Source: Aureobasidium sp. EXF-3400
Lineage: Eukaryota; Ascomycota; Dothideomycetes; Dothideales; Saccotheciaceae
Length of the DNA stretch: 30,686 nt
Reading direction: 5' to 3'
Assembly: GCA_024195585.1 (NCBI GenBank)
Contig: SWBL01000464.1
Span: 1 to 30,686, forward strand
The notes under the pieces were generated by a model. That model saw nothing but the letters and a program-made list of their open reading frames with translations. It did not search any database and was not told where the DNA came from. The position numbers were made by a program, and so were the translations under genes. This document shows positions 1-9,174 of this stretch, in pieces. Numbering within the stretch: position 1 is the first letter of the stretch; the number at the start of each line of letters is the position of its first letter.

Positions 1-375
1 GGCAACGTCGGTGACCAATCCACCACCAACGACCAGGACGGGCTCCTTGCGGTAGACACCGAACTTGTTCATCGAGTCAACGATGCTCAAGAGGGTGTCA
101 ATGGACTTGGCCTTCTCGCCAATCATGGTCTTGTGGATGGAAAGCTCGAGCTTGTAGTGGTCGAAGTACTTCTGGATCTCGTCTCCGTAGACATCGAAAA
201 TGTTGGCATCCATGACAGCCAGGACTCTGCCCCAACGCTGGTAGCAGTCGGCGAGCTGGCTGTTCTTGGGGCTGAAGACACCATCGAGGAACTCGAAGTC
301 ATATTCGATCTTCTCGTAGCCCGAGACGTGGAAACCAGCCTTGGTCTCCTGGACGGTAGCGTTCATGTCAGACAT
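1..375 (-). CDS. Sugar-phosphate cyclase, probable demethyl-4-deoxygadusol synthase (5' part, cut by window edge)
   Basis: Only the first 125 codons lie in the window; the gene runs off the left edge still open. The start ATG is at 375-373, with a second in-frame ATG three codons on. The protein begins MSDMNATVQETKAG and reaches VLVVGGGLVTDVA at the edge. That glycine-rich stretch is the NAD-binding segment of the dehydroquinate synthase superfamily, and the preceding segments RVLAVMDANIFDVYGDEI and KSIDTLLSIVDSMNKFGV fit the sugar-phosphate cyclase branch better than true dehydroquinate synthase. In that branch the enzyme cyclises sedoheptulose 7-phosphate. The adjoining methyltransferase and ATP-grasp genes point to demethyl-4-deoxygadusol synthase (MysA-type) rather than 2-epi-5-epi-valiolone synthase, but this rests on context because the discriminating C-terminal residues are outside the window. 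A pyrimidine-rich leader precedes the ATG. It is divergent from the methyltransferase gene. Confidence 0.82.
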   Translation of the reverse strand, partial: MSDMNATVQETKAGFHVSGYEKIEYDFEFLDGVFSPKNSQLADCYQRWGRVLAVMDANIFDVYGDEIQKYFDHYKLELSIHKTMIGEKAKSIDTLLSIVDSMNKFGVYRKEPVLVVGGGLVTDVA

Positions 376-1572
376 AGTGGAGGTGTTGTGTGCGTGTTGA
401 ACAAGCGCAGGGAAAAGTTGAAAAGAGGATGAGGGTAGATGAGAGTGTAAGAAGAAAGGTGAGTGGGAAGAGCAAATGGCCGAGGAAGAGGGGGGTTTTC
501 ATATATCTTCGCCTACCACGAGATCGGCGGGTATCGTGGAGCACGGCACTGGAAGCTCGAGTGCATCACGTCAACAACCTCTGAGCAGACTGACGCTAAT
601 TCAGATCCAGGTACGAAGTCTGCAGGCGAATCGCTCCGATGCACCACTGCCACGACGGGCGTGCGCCAAAGGTCAGCCCCGTTTGGCCGGCACAAGAAAC
701 TAGCCTCACGAACTTGCACCGCCGCTTGCGCCCGTCTAGTTCGTAAACATGTCAGTGTCTGCACACACGCAAGCCTCTGGGGCTTTCTGCTGCCATGGAT
801 TTGGATCACAGCGGCCATGCCAAACGTCCAATGAGCATCATCGACTAGCAGCTCAGCTTCCGTGTTTGGACTGGGCCGTGGGGTTCATGTCGTGGGTATG
901 AGATCCGTCTAAACCATGTTCAGTTTAGTGACCCACCTCAGATCTGATGAGTTCCTGACATCAGGCTTTTAGACTCGGAGCTTTTCTCGAGAAATTTTCT
1001 GGGGTTCCCGTCTTGCGGCTCAAAGTGTCGTCGTCGAAGACCGCATTCTGGAAAGCTCATGTCAAGGATGGTTGGTGAGTTGCATTGGTCTGGCAGCATA
1101 CCCAGGGAGCTCGCGCGAGGCTGCATGGCTAAAGTGGATCTCCAGACACCAAATAAGTGCTGCCAGCGAGGTCGAGCTGTTTGAAATTAAAACGACCATG
1201 CTTGGGTTTGTGTTGATGCGGGGCTCAGGTGAGGGGCAGATCTGGCTTTTTGCGTCAGTGCTTCTTCCTTCGGTGACGCTGACATGATGGTAGGACTCTC
1301 CCGTTTTGAGAGCCTAGCAAAGTCTTGCAGCATTACCCCTCCTCTTAGCTCGTTGAACCGCGTCGTCGCGAGAAATGTCCTCTGGGTCGTCAACAGATAG
1401 TGGGGCTCGTCGCGTCACCCCGATAGCTCAGCTCTTGGAGCTTCTGCCACGTAGTGCTTCGCTTGGAATCCGAGTGAATTGAATCCATTCGTTCTGTGCA
1501 ATTGCTCTGGAAACTCGTCTGCTCGATACTGGAAACTCGTAACCCCTTCATAACACCACAAGAAACACTACA
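376..1572. promoter_or_regulatory. Divergent intergenic region between cyclase and O-methyltransferase
   Basis: About 1.2 kb separates the two divergent start codons, so it must hold both promoters and 5' leaders. I recognise no gene in it; the open frames here overlap each other on both strands and show no protein-like pattern. A CT-rich stretch just above the cyclase ATG (about 376-480, read on the minus strand) looks like a fungal 5' leader. A 12-bp direct repeat lies just above the methyltransferase ATG and is listed separately. Confidence 0.5.
1507..1540 (+). repeat. 12-bp direct repeat upstream of the O-methyltransferase
   Basis: CTGGAAACTCGT occurs perfectly at 1507-1518 and again at 1529-1540, with starts 22 bp apart (about two helical turns), and ends 32 bp before the methyltransferase ATG. 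The copies are read directly from the sequence. A role as a paired protein-binding site or leader element is speculation. Confidence 0.6.
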
Positions 1573-2543
1573 ATGGCAGAATTTGATCAGAAAAAGGCCT
1601 ATGCCCAACAGGAGGAAGTCTTCTTCGACGATGGTCGTGAACTCGAGCTCCTGCACTTTGTCTACGGCAAGTCAGACATTGAGGAGATCCGCGGCAATCC
1701 TCAGAAGGTCCTGGCTGCCATTGATGAGTTTGCGAGGACGAAGAAGTACCTCATGAACGTGGGAGAGGACAAGGGCAAGATTGTCACCAACTTGATCTCA
1801 GAAGTCAAGCCCAAGGTCATGGTACGATACATTCAGAACCGCTCTTGAGATCACTGGAAAACTTACCGCAAACACAGGTTGAGCTGGGAGGCTACATTGG
1901 TTACTCTTGCATTCTCTACGCCGACGCAGTGCGCAAGGCTGGTGGTGAGCGTTACTTCAGTCTCGAAAGAGACCCTGTCTTTGGTGCAGTCATCGCCTCG
2001 CTGGTTGACCTGGCTGGTCTGAGTGATCTGGTCAAGGTCATCATCGGTTCCAGCGCTGTCTCAATTAAGAGACTGCACACCGCGGGTACCCTCAAGCACG
2101 TCGACATGATGTTCCTCGACCACTACAAGCCCGCCTACAAGACCGATTTGAAGCTCTGCGAAGAACTCAAGATTGTGACACCCGGAACTGTCCTGGCAGC
2201 CGACAACGTCATCGCACCCGGAAACCCACCTTACCTCGAGTACGTTCGCAGCAGTGTTGCTGAGAAGCGCAAGGCCGCGGACGGCTCTTCCGACGAGAGC
2301 AACCCCGACGCTAGATTCGCCGACAGAACCTCCAAACAATACGCCAACAGACAGACTGAGGAGAAGCTGCAACAGTCCAGAGGCAACCCCAACCTGGTCT
2401 ACGAGAGCAAGCTCATCAACAGCTACGAGCCTTCAGGCGTGCCAGTGAGTTGGACACTGTTCCGCAAGTATCGGACAGAAGCACTGACAAATTCACAGGA
2501 CGGCGTCGAAATCACTCGTTGCACCGGCGAGGAGTCCTCTTAG
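1573..2543 (+). CDS. COMT-type O-methyltransferase (candidate 4-deoxygadusol-forming enzyme), 3 exons
   Basis: The exons are 1573-1821, 1878-2444 and 2499-2543, giving 286 residues. The introns of 56 bp (gtacga...acag) and 54 bp (gtgagt...acag, with ctgac upstream of the acceptor) both fit the frame. The protein aligns by eye with catechol O-methyltransferase: MNVGEDKGKI near residue 60, the SAM motif VELGGYIGYS (84-93), and metal and catalytic residues D164, K167, D192 and N193 in FLDHYK and AADNV. The C-terminus is DGVEITRCTG. A hydrophilic insert (about 206-248) follows PPYLEYVRS, as I recall for fungal COMT-like proteins. The family transfers methyl from SAM to a vicinal hydroxyl with a divalent metal. 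Next to a cyclase and an ATP-grasp ligase, the likely substrate is demethyl-4-deoxygadusol; a catechol or other phenol remains possible. The second intron has no stop and keeps the frame, so an unspliced transcript would add 18 residues. Confidence 0.85.
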
Positions 2544-3282
2544 AGAGAGCCCGTGCTTCATCGCAACCGATCATACGGGAGCAGAGCCTCCGGGGCAACC
2601 ACGACGATTTAATGTATATACGCGCCATACGTCCTAGCATATGAGTCTGGTGGAGAGCGAGGATGTGAACGAAACGGATTATATAGAATTGGCTCAGCGG
2701 ACTACAAGAGATACCCAAGCGTGTCATGAGTAAAAAGTTGTTTGCTCTTCAATCTTCACATGCAAATCTGCACAAATTGTACTTCAGAGTTGTGAAAATG
2801 TGCAAAGCAAGCTGGAGCTGGAGCTAGAGCTCACTTTTTTTTTCTCCCCTGCAGCGGCGGAGCTTTCCCCTCCTGTTTGTTGAACTGCCGTTTCTCTTGC
2901 CTTCCATCCCATCTCAACGATCGGAAACCATTGACTTCTCAATTGCCTTCCTGAAGGAAGCACTGACGCGATCGAATTCAACTATTTGCAACCAAGATTC
3001 CGTGTATCGTCTCACTATCAATTAGGGTTCAGCCGCATCTCGCGCGATTTCCGAGCTGTTCAGATCAATGACGTTTGAGAACTAGTGGAAAGCATGTGAA
3101 AACGGGAGAGCTATCCACCGAGCTATCGCGAAGCTATGGTGATCAACAAACATGGCTTGCATGGCTCGTCAACATGTCATGATCTAGTCGTGACAGCGAC
3201 ACGCAGGCTCCATCCTTTCGGTACTGCTGCTTGGAGCTCCCTCCTCGAGGCGTCTCTCGCTCCTCTCCCTCACGCAGCCACC
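2544..3282. other. Intergenic, O-methyltransferase to ATP-grasp
   Basis: About 740 bp with no convincing gene. It includes a T-rich run near 2834-2846 and a CT-rich stretch beyond it. It should hold the methyltransferase 3' UTR and the ATP-grasp promoter and leader. An in-frame ATG at 3136 lies here but is not chosen as the start (see next entry). Confidence 0.4.
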
Positions 3283-4821
3283 ATGCTTACTGCTGAGTCT
3301 TCGCGCTTTTCCCATGCGCTGCAGAACCTGAAGCTGATCGCTCTGAGCTTCTTTTTCCTGCCATTGGATACTTTTGTCCTCTTTTTCAGCTATGCGATCC
3401 GCATTCTCGTCGCCTTTCCAGCGACATCACACCGCGCCTGCGTGCGGTCGACGTACACGCGCTACTTCGAGCCCCGCATCGTCTTGGTGACTGGTGTTGG
3501 CATGACCAAGGGCCTCGTCCTCGCTCGCCTATTCTTTATTGCTGGTCACAATGTTATCGGCGCTGACTTCGAGCCGCCGTTCTTGCCAATCACTTGCGGG
3601 CACGTGTCACGCTCGATAAAGGCTTTCCACCGTCTCGCGAAGCCTGACGGCACCAGAGAAGGATCGTCTAGATACTGTCAAAGTATTCTGGATGTTGTCC
3701 GAAAGGAAAAGGTCGACTTGTGGGTCAGCTGTTCCGGCGTGGCGAGCGCTGTTGATGATGGCCAGGCCAAGGAAATGATCGAGCTGCTCACAAAGTGCAA
3801 AGCAGTGCAATACAATGTAGCCACTACACAGAAGCTGCACGAAAAGCACTCTTTCACCGAGTACACCAAGTCTCTGGGCTTCACAGTCCCCGAGACTCAT
3901 ACCATTACATCCAAGACCGCTGCCTTACGGGTTCTCGAAGATGTGCGACCCTCGGGCAAGAAATTCATCATGAAGTTCATCGGAACGGATGATTCTGTTC
4001 GAGGTGACATGACTTTGTTGCCGTTCGACTCAGTGTCTGCAACAAAGGCACACATTTCTCGCTTGCAGATCTCTGAAAGCCGCCCTTGGATTCTTCAACA
4101 GTTTATCGATGGCCCCGAATACTGCACTCACGCTTTGGTCGTTCGTGGTGAAGTCAAGGCTTTCACTGCATGTCCTTCTGCCGAGCTGTTGATGCATTAC
4201 GAAGCACTTCCTCCGGATTCCTCTCTTAGCCGCAACATGCTGCGCTTCACACAGGAGTATGCAGCAAGCGACCCCGAGAACTTCACAGGCCATCTTTCTT
4301 TCGACTTCTTGGTGGACCGAAAGGATGCTGAGCGTGCAAAGAGAGATCCCAACATGGTTGTCACGCTGTACCCTATCGAGTGCAACCCACGTGCGCACAC
4401 CGCCGTGGCTCTGTTCAACAGCACACCGGAAATGATCGAGAAGGGGTACATGTCTGTTCTCGAAGAGCCAACCACACCCAGCAAGGAGGGAAGCAATGGA
4501 GCTTCCTACACACCGCCCGTATACCCTCACCAACCCGCCAAATACTACTGGATTGGTCACGACCTGACAACATGCGTCATACTGCCCGCCCTTTCGCTCC
4601 TCAAAATTCATGGCAACAGCTTTGGCGAGGCTTTTGGACACTTCGGAACTTTCCTTGAGCATCTTCTTTTCTGGAGAGACGGCACTTACGAGATCTGGGA
4701 TCCGCTCCCAGCTTGGTGGCTGTATCACGTCTATTGGCCATTCCAGTTCGCCAAGGCCTTGCTCACAGATTTCAAGTGGAGTCGAATCAACGTTAGCACT
4801 ACGAAGATGTTCGGCTGTTAA
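3283..4821 (+). CDS. Membrane-anchored ATP-grasp ligase, mycosporine synthase (MysC-like)
   Basis: A single-exon gene of 512 residues. I chose the ATG at 3283 because it sits in a strong Kozak context (gcagccaccATG). The earlier in-frame ATG at 3136 adds 49 residues of unremarkable sequence. Residues about 17-45 form a hydrophobic stretch (LIALSFFFLPLDTFVLFF and following), a likely membrane anchor. Next come a Rossmann-like preATP-grasp part (RIVLVTGVGMTKGLVLARLF), the ATP-binding lysine region KFIMKFIGTDD (about 227-237), LQQFIDGPEY, and the Mg-binding E366-x-N368 followed by PRAHTA. The tryptophan-rich end (RDGTYEIWDPLPAWWLYHVY) resembles mycosporine ATP-grasp proteins as I know them. That family uses ATP to couple an amino acid or amino alcohol to 4-deoxygadusol, giving mycosporine-glycine in cyanobacteria. 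The amine partner here cannot be read from sequence; fungi usually make serinol or glutaminol forms. Confidence 0.85.
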   Translation: MLTAESSRFSHALQNLKLIALSFFFLPLDTFVLFFSYAIRILVAFPATSHRACVRSTYTRYFEPRIVLVTGVGMTKGLVLARLFFIAGHNVIGADFEPPFLPITCGHVSRSIKAFHRLAKPDGTREGSSRYCQSILDVVRKEKVDLWVSCSGVASAVDDGQAKEMIELLTKCKAVQYNVATTQKLHEKHSFTEYTKSLGFTVPETHTITSKTAALRVLEDVRPSGKKFIMKFIGTDDSVRGDMTLLPFDSVSATKAHISRLQISESRPWILQQFIDGPEYCTHALVVRGEVKAFTACPSAELLMHYEALPPDSSLSRNMLRFTQEYAASDPENFTGHLSFDFLVDRKDAERAKRDPNMVVTLYPIECNPRAHTAVALFNSTPEMIEKGYMSVLEEPTTPSKEGSNGASYTPPVYPHQPAKYYWIGHDLTTCVILPALSLLKIHGNSFGEAFGHFGTFLEHLLFWRDGTYEIWDPLPAWWLYHVYWPFQFAKALLTDFKWSRINVSTTKMFGC

Positions 4822-5330
4822 TGTGCTGTTAATAGGATACAAGAGGAGGAGTGATGAAGTCGACGATATACATGCGGGACACGGTGAACGCTAGCTCATG
4901 CTACTGCGAGGAGCCACGGCTTAGGAACAGTCCACTGCTGTGGACACAGTTAAGTCCAATGATGCTGAGATACAGTTCTAGAGGTAGGTTGGAAAACACC
5001 AAGATCCAGGATTCGGTAAATCAGTTGTTGGTGGATTGTGTAAAACATTGTATTCTCTGAATGGCACTCGATAGAAGCAATTTATCCGTCCAAATTCTGG
5101 TTGGAGCAACCATCCACCCATGACTCGTGCAATGCGTCAAGCCGCAGGTGAATGGATCTTGGCCGGATTTACGAATTTGAAACGACCTAAAGCCGATGCA
5201 TTATCAGCTATGACATCCTCTAGGATAATAGATATATTATATCCTTCCTCTCCGACTCAACTCTTGTTTTAGCCCAATAAACGAGATTCTGTTCTGCTTT
5301 TAGTTGCCACAAACAAGATCCATCGCCATA
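4822..5330. other. Intergenic, ATP-grasp to SDR
   Basis: About 510 bp without a recognisable gene. An AT-rich stretch with ataatagatatattatat around 5225-5242 lies about 100 bp before the SDR start and could serve as its core promoter. Nothing else stands out. Confidence 0.35.
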
Positions 5331-6287
5331 ATGTCTGAAGCAATGATGCACCATGCCGGTACGTAACACTCCAAGTGTGAATGGTAGTAGAGCCAAGCCT
5401 GACTCGGTCATTTTGTGATAGGCCTCAAGTTCACTCCTACAATCCACAATGACACTTACGACTTCATCTCGACAAAATCTCAGAACTTGAAGGGCAAGCG
5501 TGTATTCATAACTGGCGCTTCCAAAGGTATCGGCAAAGAAACAGCTCTTTCCCTTGCCCGTGCAGGTGCCTCCAGCATTGCACTTGGTGCTCGCAGCTCG
5601 CTCTCAGAGCTAGCAACCCAAGTTGAGAAGGCAGCCAAGGAAGCCGGCCACGATGCTCCCAAAGTCATCAGCATCGAGTTAGATGTAACCAATGTGTCGA
5701 GCACCGAGGAAGCAGCCAAGACTGTCAAGCGCGAGTTCGGTGGCCTGGACGTATTATTCAACAACGCCGGATACCTCGAAGACTTCAGGAAAATAGGAGA
5801 GAGCGATCCTGATGAGTGGTGGAAGACACAGGAAGTCAATATTAAGGGACCTTATCTGGTAGCTCGCGCTTTCATCCCTGTTCTGCTCGACACCAAGGAT
5901 GGCGACAAGACCATCATCAACACCAGCTCTATCGGAGCCCATGTCATCATGCCTGGCGCTTCTTCGTACCAATCGACCAAGCTCGCACTCCTCAGACTCG
6001 GCGAGTTCATTCAAGCAGAATACGCTGACCAGGGTATGCTCTGTTATGGTATTCACCCTGGAGGTGTGATGACCGAGTTGGCAAGCAGAATGCCTAAGGA
6101 GAGCCATCACGTGCTCTGTGACCAGCCTCAATTGGCTGCTGATACAGTCGCTTGGCTTATCAATGAGAAGAGAGAGTGGCTAGCTGGTAGATATGTCAGT
6201 GTGACATGGGATATGAAGGAGTTTTTGGAGATGAAGGATGAGATTGTCAAGAAGGACATGTTGAAGGTCCGCATGATTGTGGACTAA
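5331..6287 (+). CDS. Classical short-chain dehydrogenase/reductase, 2 exons
   Basis: The exons are 5331-5358 and 5422-6287, giving 297 residues. The 63-bp intron (gtacgt...gatag) splits the glycine codon of HHAGLKF, and the start is ATG at 5331. The fold is a Rossmann SDR with TGASKGIG at 40-47 (cofactor binding), NNAG at 123-126, catalytic Ser178 or Ser179 in NTSS, and Tyr192-x3-Lys196 (YQSTK). The length suits an NAD(P)-dependent oxidoreductase of the classical SDR family. The start MSEAMMHHA shows no targeting signal, so it is probably cytosolic. The substrate is unknown. It is co-oriented with the methyltransferase and ATP-grasp genes and about 0.5 kb downstream, so it could act on a mycosporine or its amino-alcohol side chain. 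SDRs are very common next to any gene, however, and this link is only a hypothesis. Confidence 0.88.
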
Positions 6288-6976
6288 GCTCACATATGCT
6301 ACCTATTATTTACGACTAGGTGTATATGAGTAATAAATGAGTTATACGTGCTCCCGTAATGTCCTTGTTTGGTGAAATTCGGGTAGTCTGATACTTTACG
6401 ACTACCAAGCCTGACCAAGACTTTTGGTGTCACCCTGGCAATACAGTTCATTTTCCTCCTCGCTCACGTTTTCCTCGGAAAGCGTAAGTATATAACAGCA
6501 TACAGTGTGCCAGCAGAAACTGAGTCGATATAGAGTCTAGACTTTGTCCAGTCCTTAAAGTCTCTTCAGTATCACTATTCATCATCGAAGAAGTAAAGGG
6601 GGCTCTAATCAATAGGATTCAGCTGGAAGCTCTCATGATGTGATGCTCAAAAGCTTGATATCGCCATAGATCAACAACAACAGACAGCGAGGACTAGTTA
6701 CTGTCGTAGAACTTGTAAGTGTACTCAAGAAATATGGAGGCAGAAAATTTGAACCGGAAACTTGAGTGACACTGTTGTTATTAGACAATTAACCTCAAAA
6801 TAGGTTGCTGGGGGTACGACCCTGGCTTCCGAGCGAGCATGAAGCGCTCTTTTTTTCTTTTTTTCTTTCTTTCTTGATAAGTGCACCATCGCTATGTACT
6901 TTGCGTTACGGAAAAGCAAAGAGCAACCAAATGGGTTCACAAAACGAAACAAGAGAGATGTGTGTGTGTGGACATA
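6288..6976. other. Convergent intergenic region between SDR and zinc-protein gene
   Basis: About 690 bp between two convergent genes, with no gene recognised. It contains a T/C simple repeat at about 6849-6875 (runs of T broken by single C). Otherwise it is presumably 3' UTRs and spacer. Confidence 0.4.
6849..6875. repeat. T/C-rich simple repeat
   Basis: A pyrimidine tract made of T runs separated by single C residues, between convergent genes. It is a low-complexity microsatellite with no evident function. Confidence 0.7.
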
Positions 6977-8585
6977 TTACACCGGGACGCCGCCACCACT
7001 ACTATCAGTACTGGGAGATGGGGGAGATGGGGGACCAGGAGGAGCAGGAGCAGGAGCAGGAGGAATAGGCGCCGGTCCATCATTCCACCTGTCCCTTCCC
7101 GTACCCCAAATGCCCTTGATTATTCCCACGTGAGTCCACCCTGCTGACCAGTCGTCCATCGGAGGCATCCGAATAGCATCGAGACCGAAACGATGTATCT
7201 CATCACCCCATAACTGGGTGGAAAACATTTTGTTGATATGCGCTTGAGGAACTGGAGTCATACGTTGCAAAGAGCCAAGATCGACGGCATTCAAAGCTCT
7301 TGGTCTGGAAGGAGTGTTGTGACCTGGATCGCGGATCCATCTATCCCATGTGTCGGGCCACCAGAGTCCTAGCGGGCCGATATGTTGTTGTGTCCAAAGA
7401 GACGATTCATCCTGAGGTATGTTCCAGTAGCATATACCGAAGGGATTTCCTCGCCAGACGTATGAAGAGAGCGCGTGGCCAGTCTCGTTGCAGCGATCTC
7501 CAAAGAAAAAGGGCTCGTAGACGTGACCGTGCTTTGGCATACCAGGTACCATCGTTGCGCTTATATCGAAATAGGCACCGCAAATTGCATGAGTGAGTTC
7601 GTGAATCAGTGTATCCGCGAATAGAAATGTGCTGCGCGCAAGTGCCGACTCTTGGTCAATGTGAATTCTGTCGTCAATAGGTATCGAAGCGAGGTGCTGT
7701 GTGTCTTTGACAAATCTGCCTAGTCCAATGGGTGTCGAATCATTATTGATGTACATTCGTACTGCGTCAACATAGCCTCGGCTCATTTGGATGACACATG
7801 AACAAGTCCTACAAGAGAGGTTAGTCGAACGCAATACAGGCAGGAACCATCACGTACCCAGGTCCTCTCGCACCTTCACGAAGTTTACCATTGCTACCGA
7901 GCCTCGGCTTGGTGATGCCGAAAGCTTTGTGAACACCCACAATAGTATTCATGTCCTCCATCTCCCAAATCACATAGCTGCGCATGTCCAAGAGTTTCTT
8001 GTAAACGTCTGCCTGTGCAGTCGTGTCTAGTGGTGGGCTCGGCCCATAAAACGGGCACTTCCCGATGTGTTGAAGATACGTAAATGGCATCTGATCGCTG
8101 GGAACCATGAGTCCAGCGAAGAAGCGTAGAGTATCAGGCTCATCTAAGATGGCGGAAGCTAGACGTATCGCAGGCTCCATGAGAGCGTATTCGTTAGCCA
8201 GAAGCCCCCGCCACATATCTTTCCTCAAGAGAGGATGTATTGGTCCATTACCCTGGGCTGCAGCAAGGCGACCCACAGGCATCTGGCTTTCTCCTGGTCC
8301 ACGATAAGCTGTGCTGTTGACGAAGCCAGCCGCTGAGAAAAGTTGAAGTCCCCATTTCTCTAATAGAGGATGCCAATCTGGAGCTCGACTGGGTGGGCCG
8401 ACTTTCAATTCCCTTTCTTCAGCTCCGGGGCCTATCGAATTAAGTCCAAGCTGTGAGAATTCGCCTCGTGAGCGAGGGTTTATTTCGAATCGATTTGCCA
8501 CGCGGTTCAGCCTTGCAGTATAATTGTCCGGATTGAAGCCAGGAGGGACTACTGGTGGCGGATCTGGAACACCGTAAGGCGACAT
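6977..8585 (-). CDS. Putative HEXXH zinc metallopeptidase-like protein, 2 exons
   Basis: The exons are 8585-7858 and 7808-6977 (minus), giving 519 residues. The 49-bp intron (gtacgt...ttgtag) has a perfect ctaac branch site and restores the frame at GPG|TCSC. A zincin-type motif HELTH lies at 312-316 in DTLIHELTHAICGAYFD. Nearby E351 or H354 (RCNETGHALS) could be the third zinc ligand. The first half (about 1-240) is unfamiliar and begins with a proline-rich MSPYGVPDPPP. The last 30 or so residues are Pro/Ala/Gly/Ser-rich (PAPIPPAPAPAPPGPPSPPS). No clear signal peptide is seen, so the protein may be intracellular. I do not recognise a named family; peptidase activity is inferred only from HEXXH and its helix-like context. 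Confidence 0.72.
7018..7066 (-). repeat. GGA-rich microsatellite encoding the proline-rich tail
   Basis: Read on the plus strand, two GGGAGAT-type units are followed by GGAGCA repeats. On the minus strand they encode the Pro/Ala tail of the HEXXH protein, so the tail length could vary among strains by slippage. Confidence 0.65.
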
Positions 8586-9174
8586 AGTTGAGAGCCGAGT
8601 GGAATTCAGTGAACAACTCAGATAACACTATGGGATCATGCGTTATTGCCGGGTTTACACGTAGTTGCATGGTATATCGAGTACTATACTTCGTCGGCAC
8701 GTTTCTTGTTCAACCGGATTCGGAAGCGAATGCCACAAAGAACATTGCCTCAGTATTGGTGACGATACTTGTAATCAGTCGTTTGGCTTCTTTGTTCTCT
8801 TTGCATCTTAACAATGCTTCAACTTGAGTAACACATAATGCTGCCGATAGTGAGTTGCACACAATACCGCAGTGCACTCATGACAGGGTGAGCGTCTGGG
8901 CGTGCTCCGAAGGTGACGGAACAATAATCCATGTCGCGTTGCCAGTCTCAGGGTAGGGTCGCAACAAAGCATTGTTAAGATTCGACATGCTTTTCTTTGT
9001 CGCGGAGCGGTGGCCGGATCGATGAGTCACCCAGCAGTTGACAGTTCGGGTGGTGTCGCTTTCAAGTAGTTTCCAGGACAAGAACAGCCATTTTCCGGAT
9101 GTGGTGATCGTGGCCCGACTTCCATATCACTGTGCAACCAAGACTTGCAAGCTCTGAAGAAATATAGTAGAAAC
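8586..9174. other. Intergenic, upstream of zinc-protein gene and downstream of DPH4
   Basis: About 590 bp with no gene that I can support. It should contain the zinc-protein promoter and the DPH4 3' UTR. The short frames here show no family features. Confidence 0.4.

Noticed and set aside
463..834. Overlapping frames in the cyclase/methyltransferase divergent spacer
   Set aside because: Several frames on both strands are open over the same bases and none resembles a protein family; treated as promoter DNA.
3136..3282. Upstream in-frame ATG extending the ATP-grasp protein by 49 residues
   Set aside because: The ATG at 3283 has a much better Kozak context and directly precedes the hydrophobic anchor; the extra residues show no family feature.
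4030..4842. 270-codon minus-strand frame
   Set aside because: Lies wholly antisense to the well-supported ATP-grasp gene and reads as composition-driven sequence.
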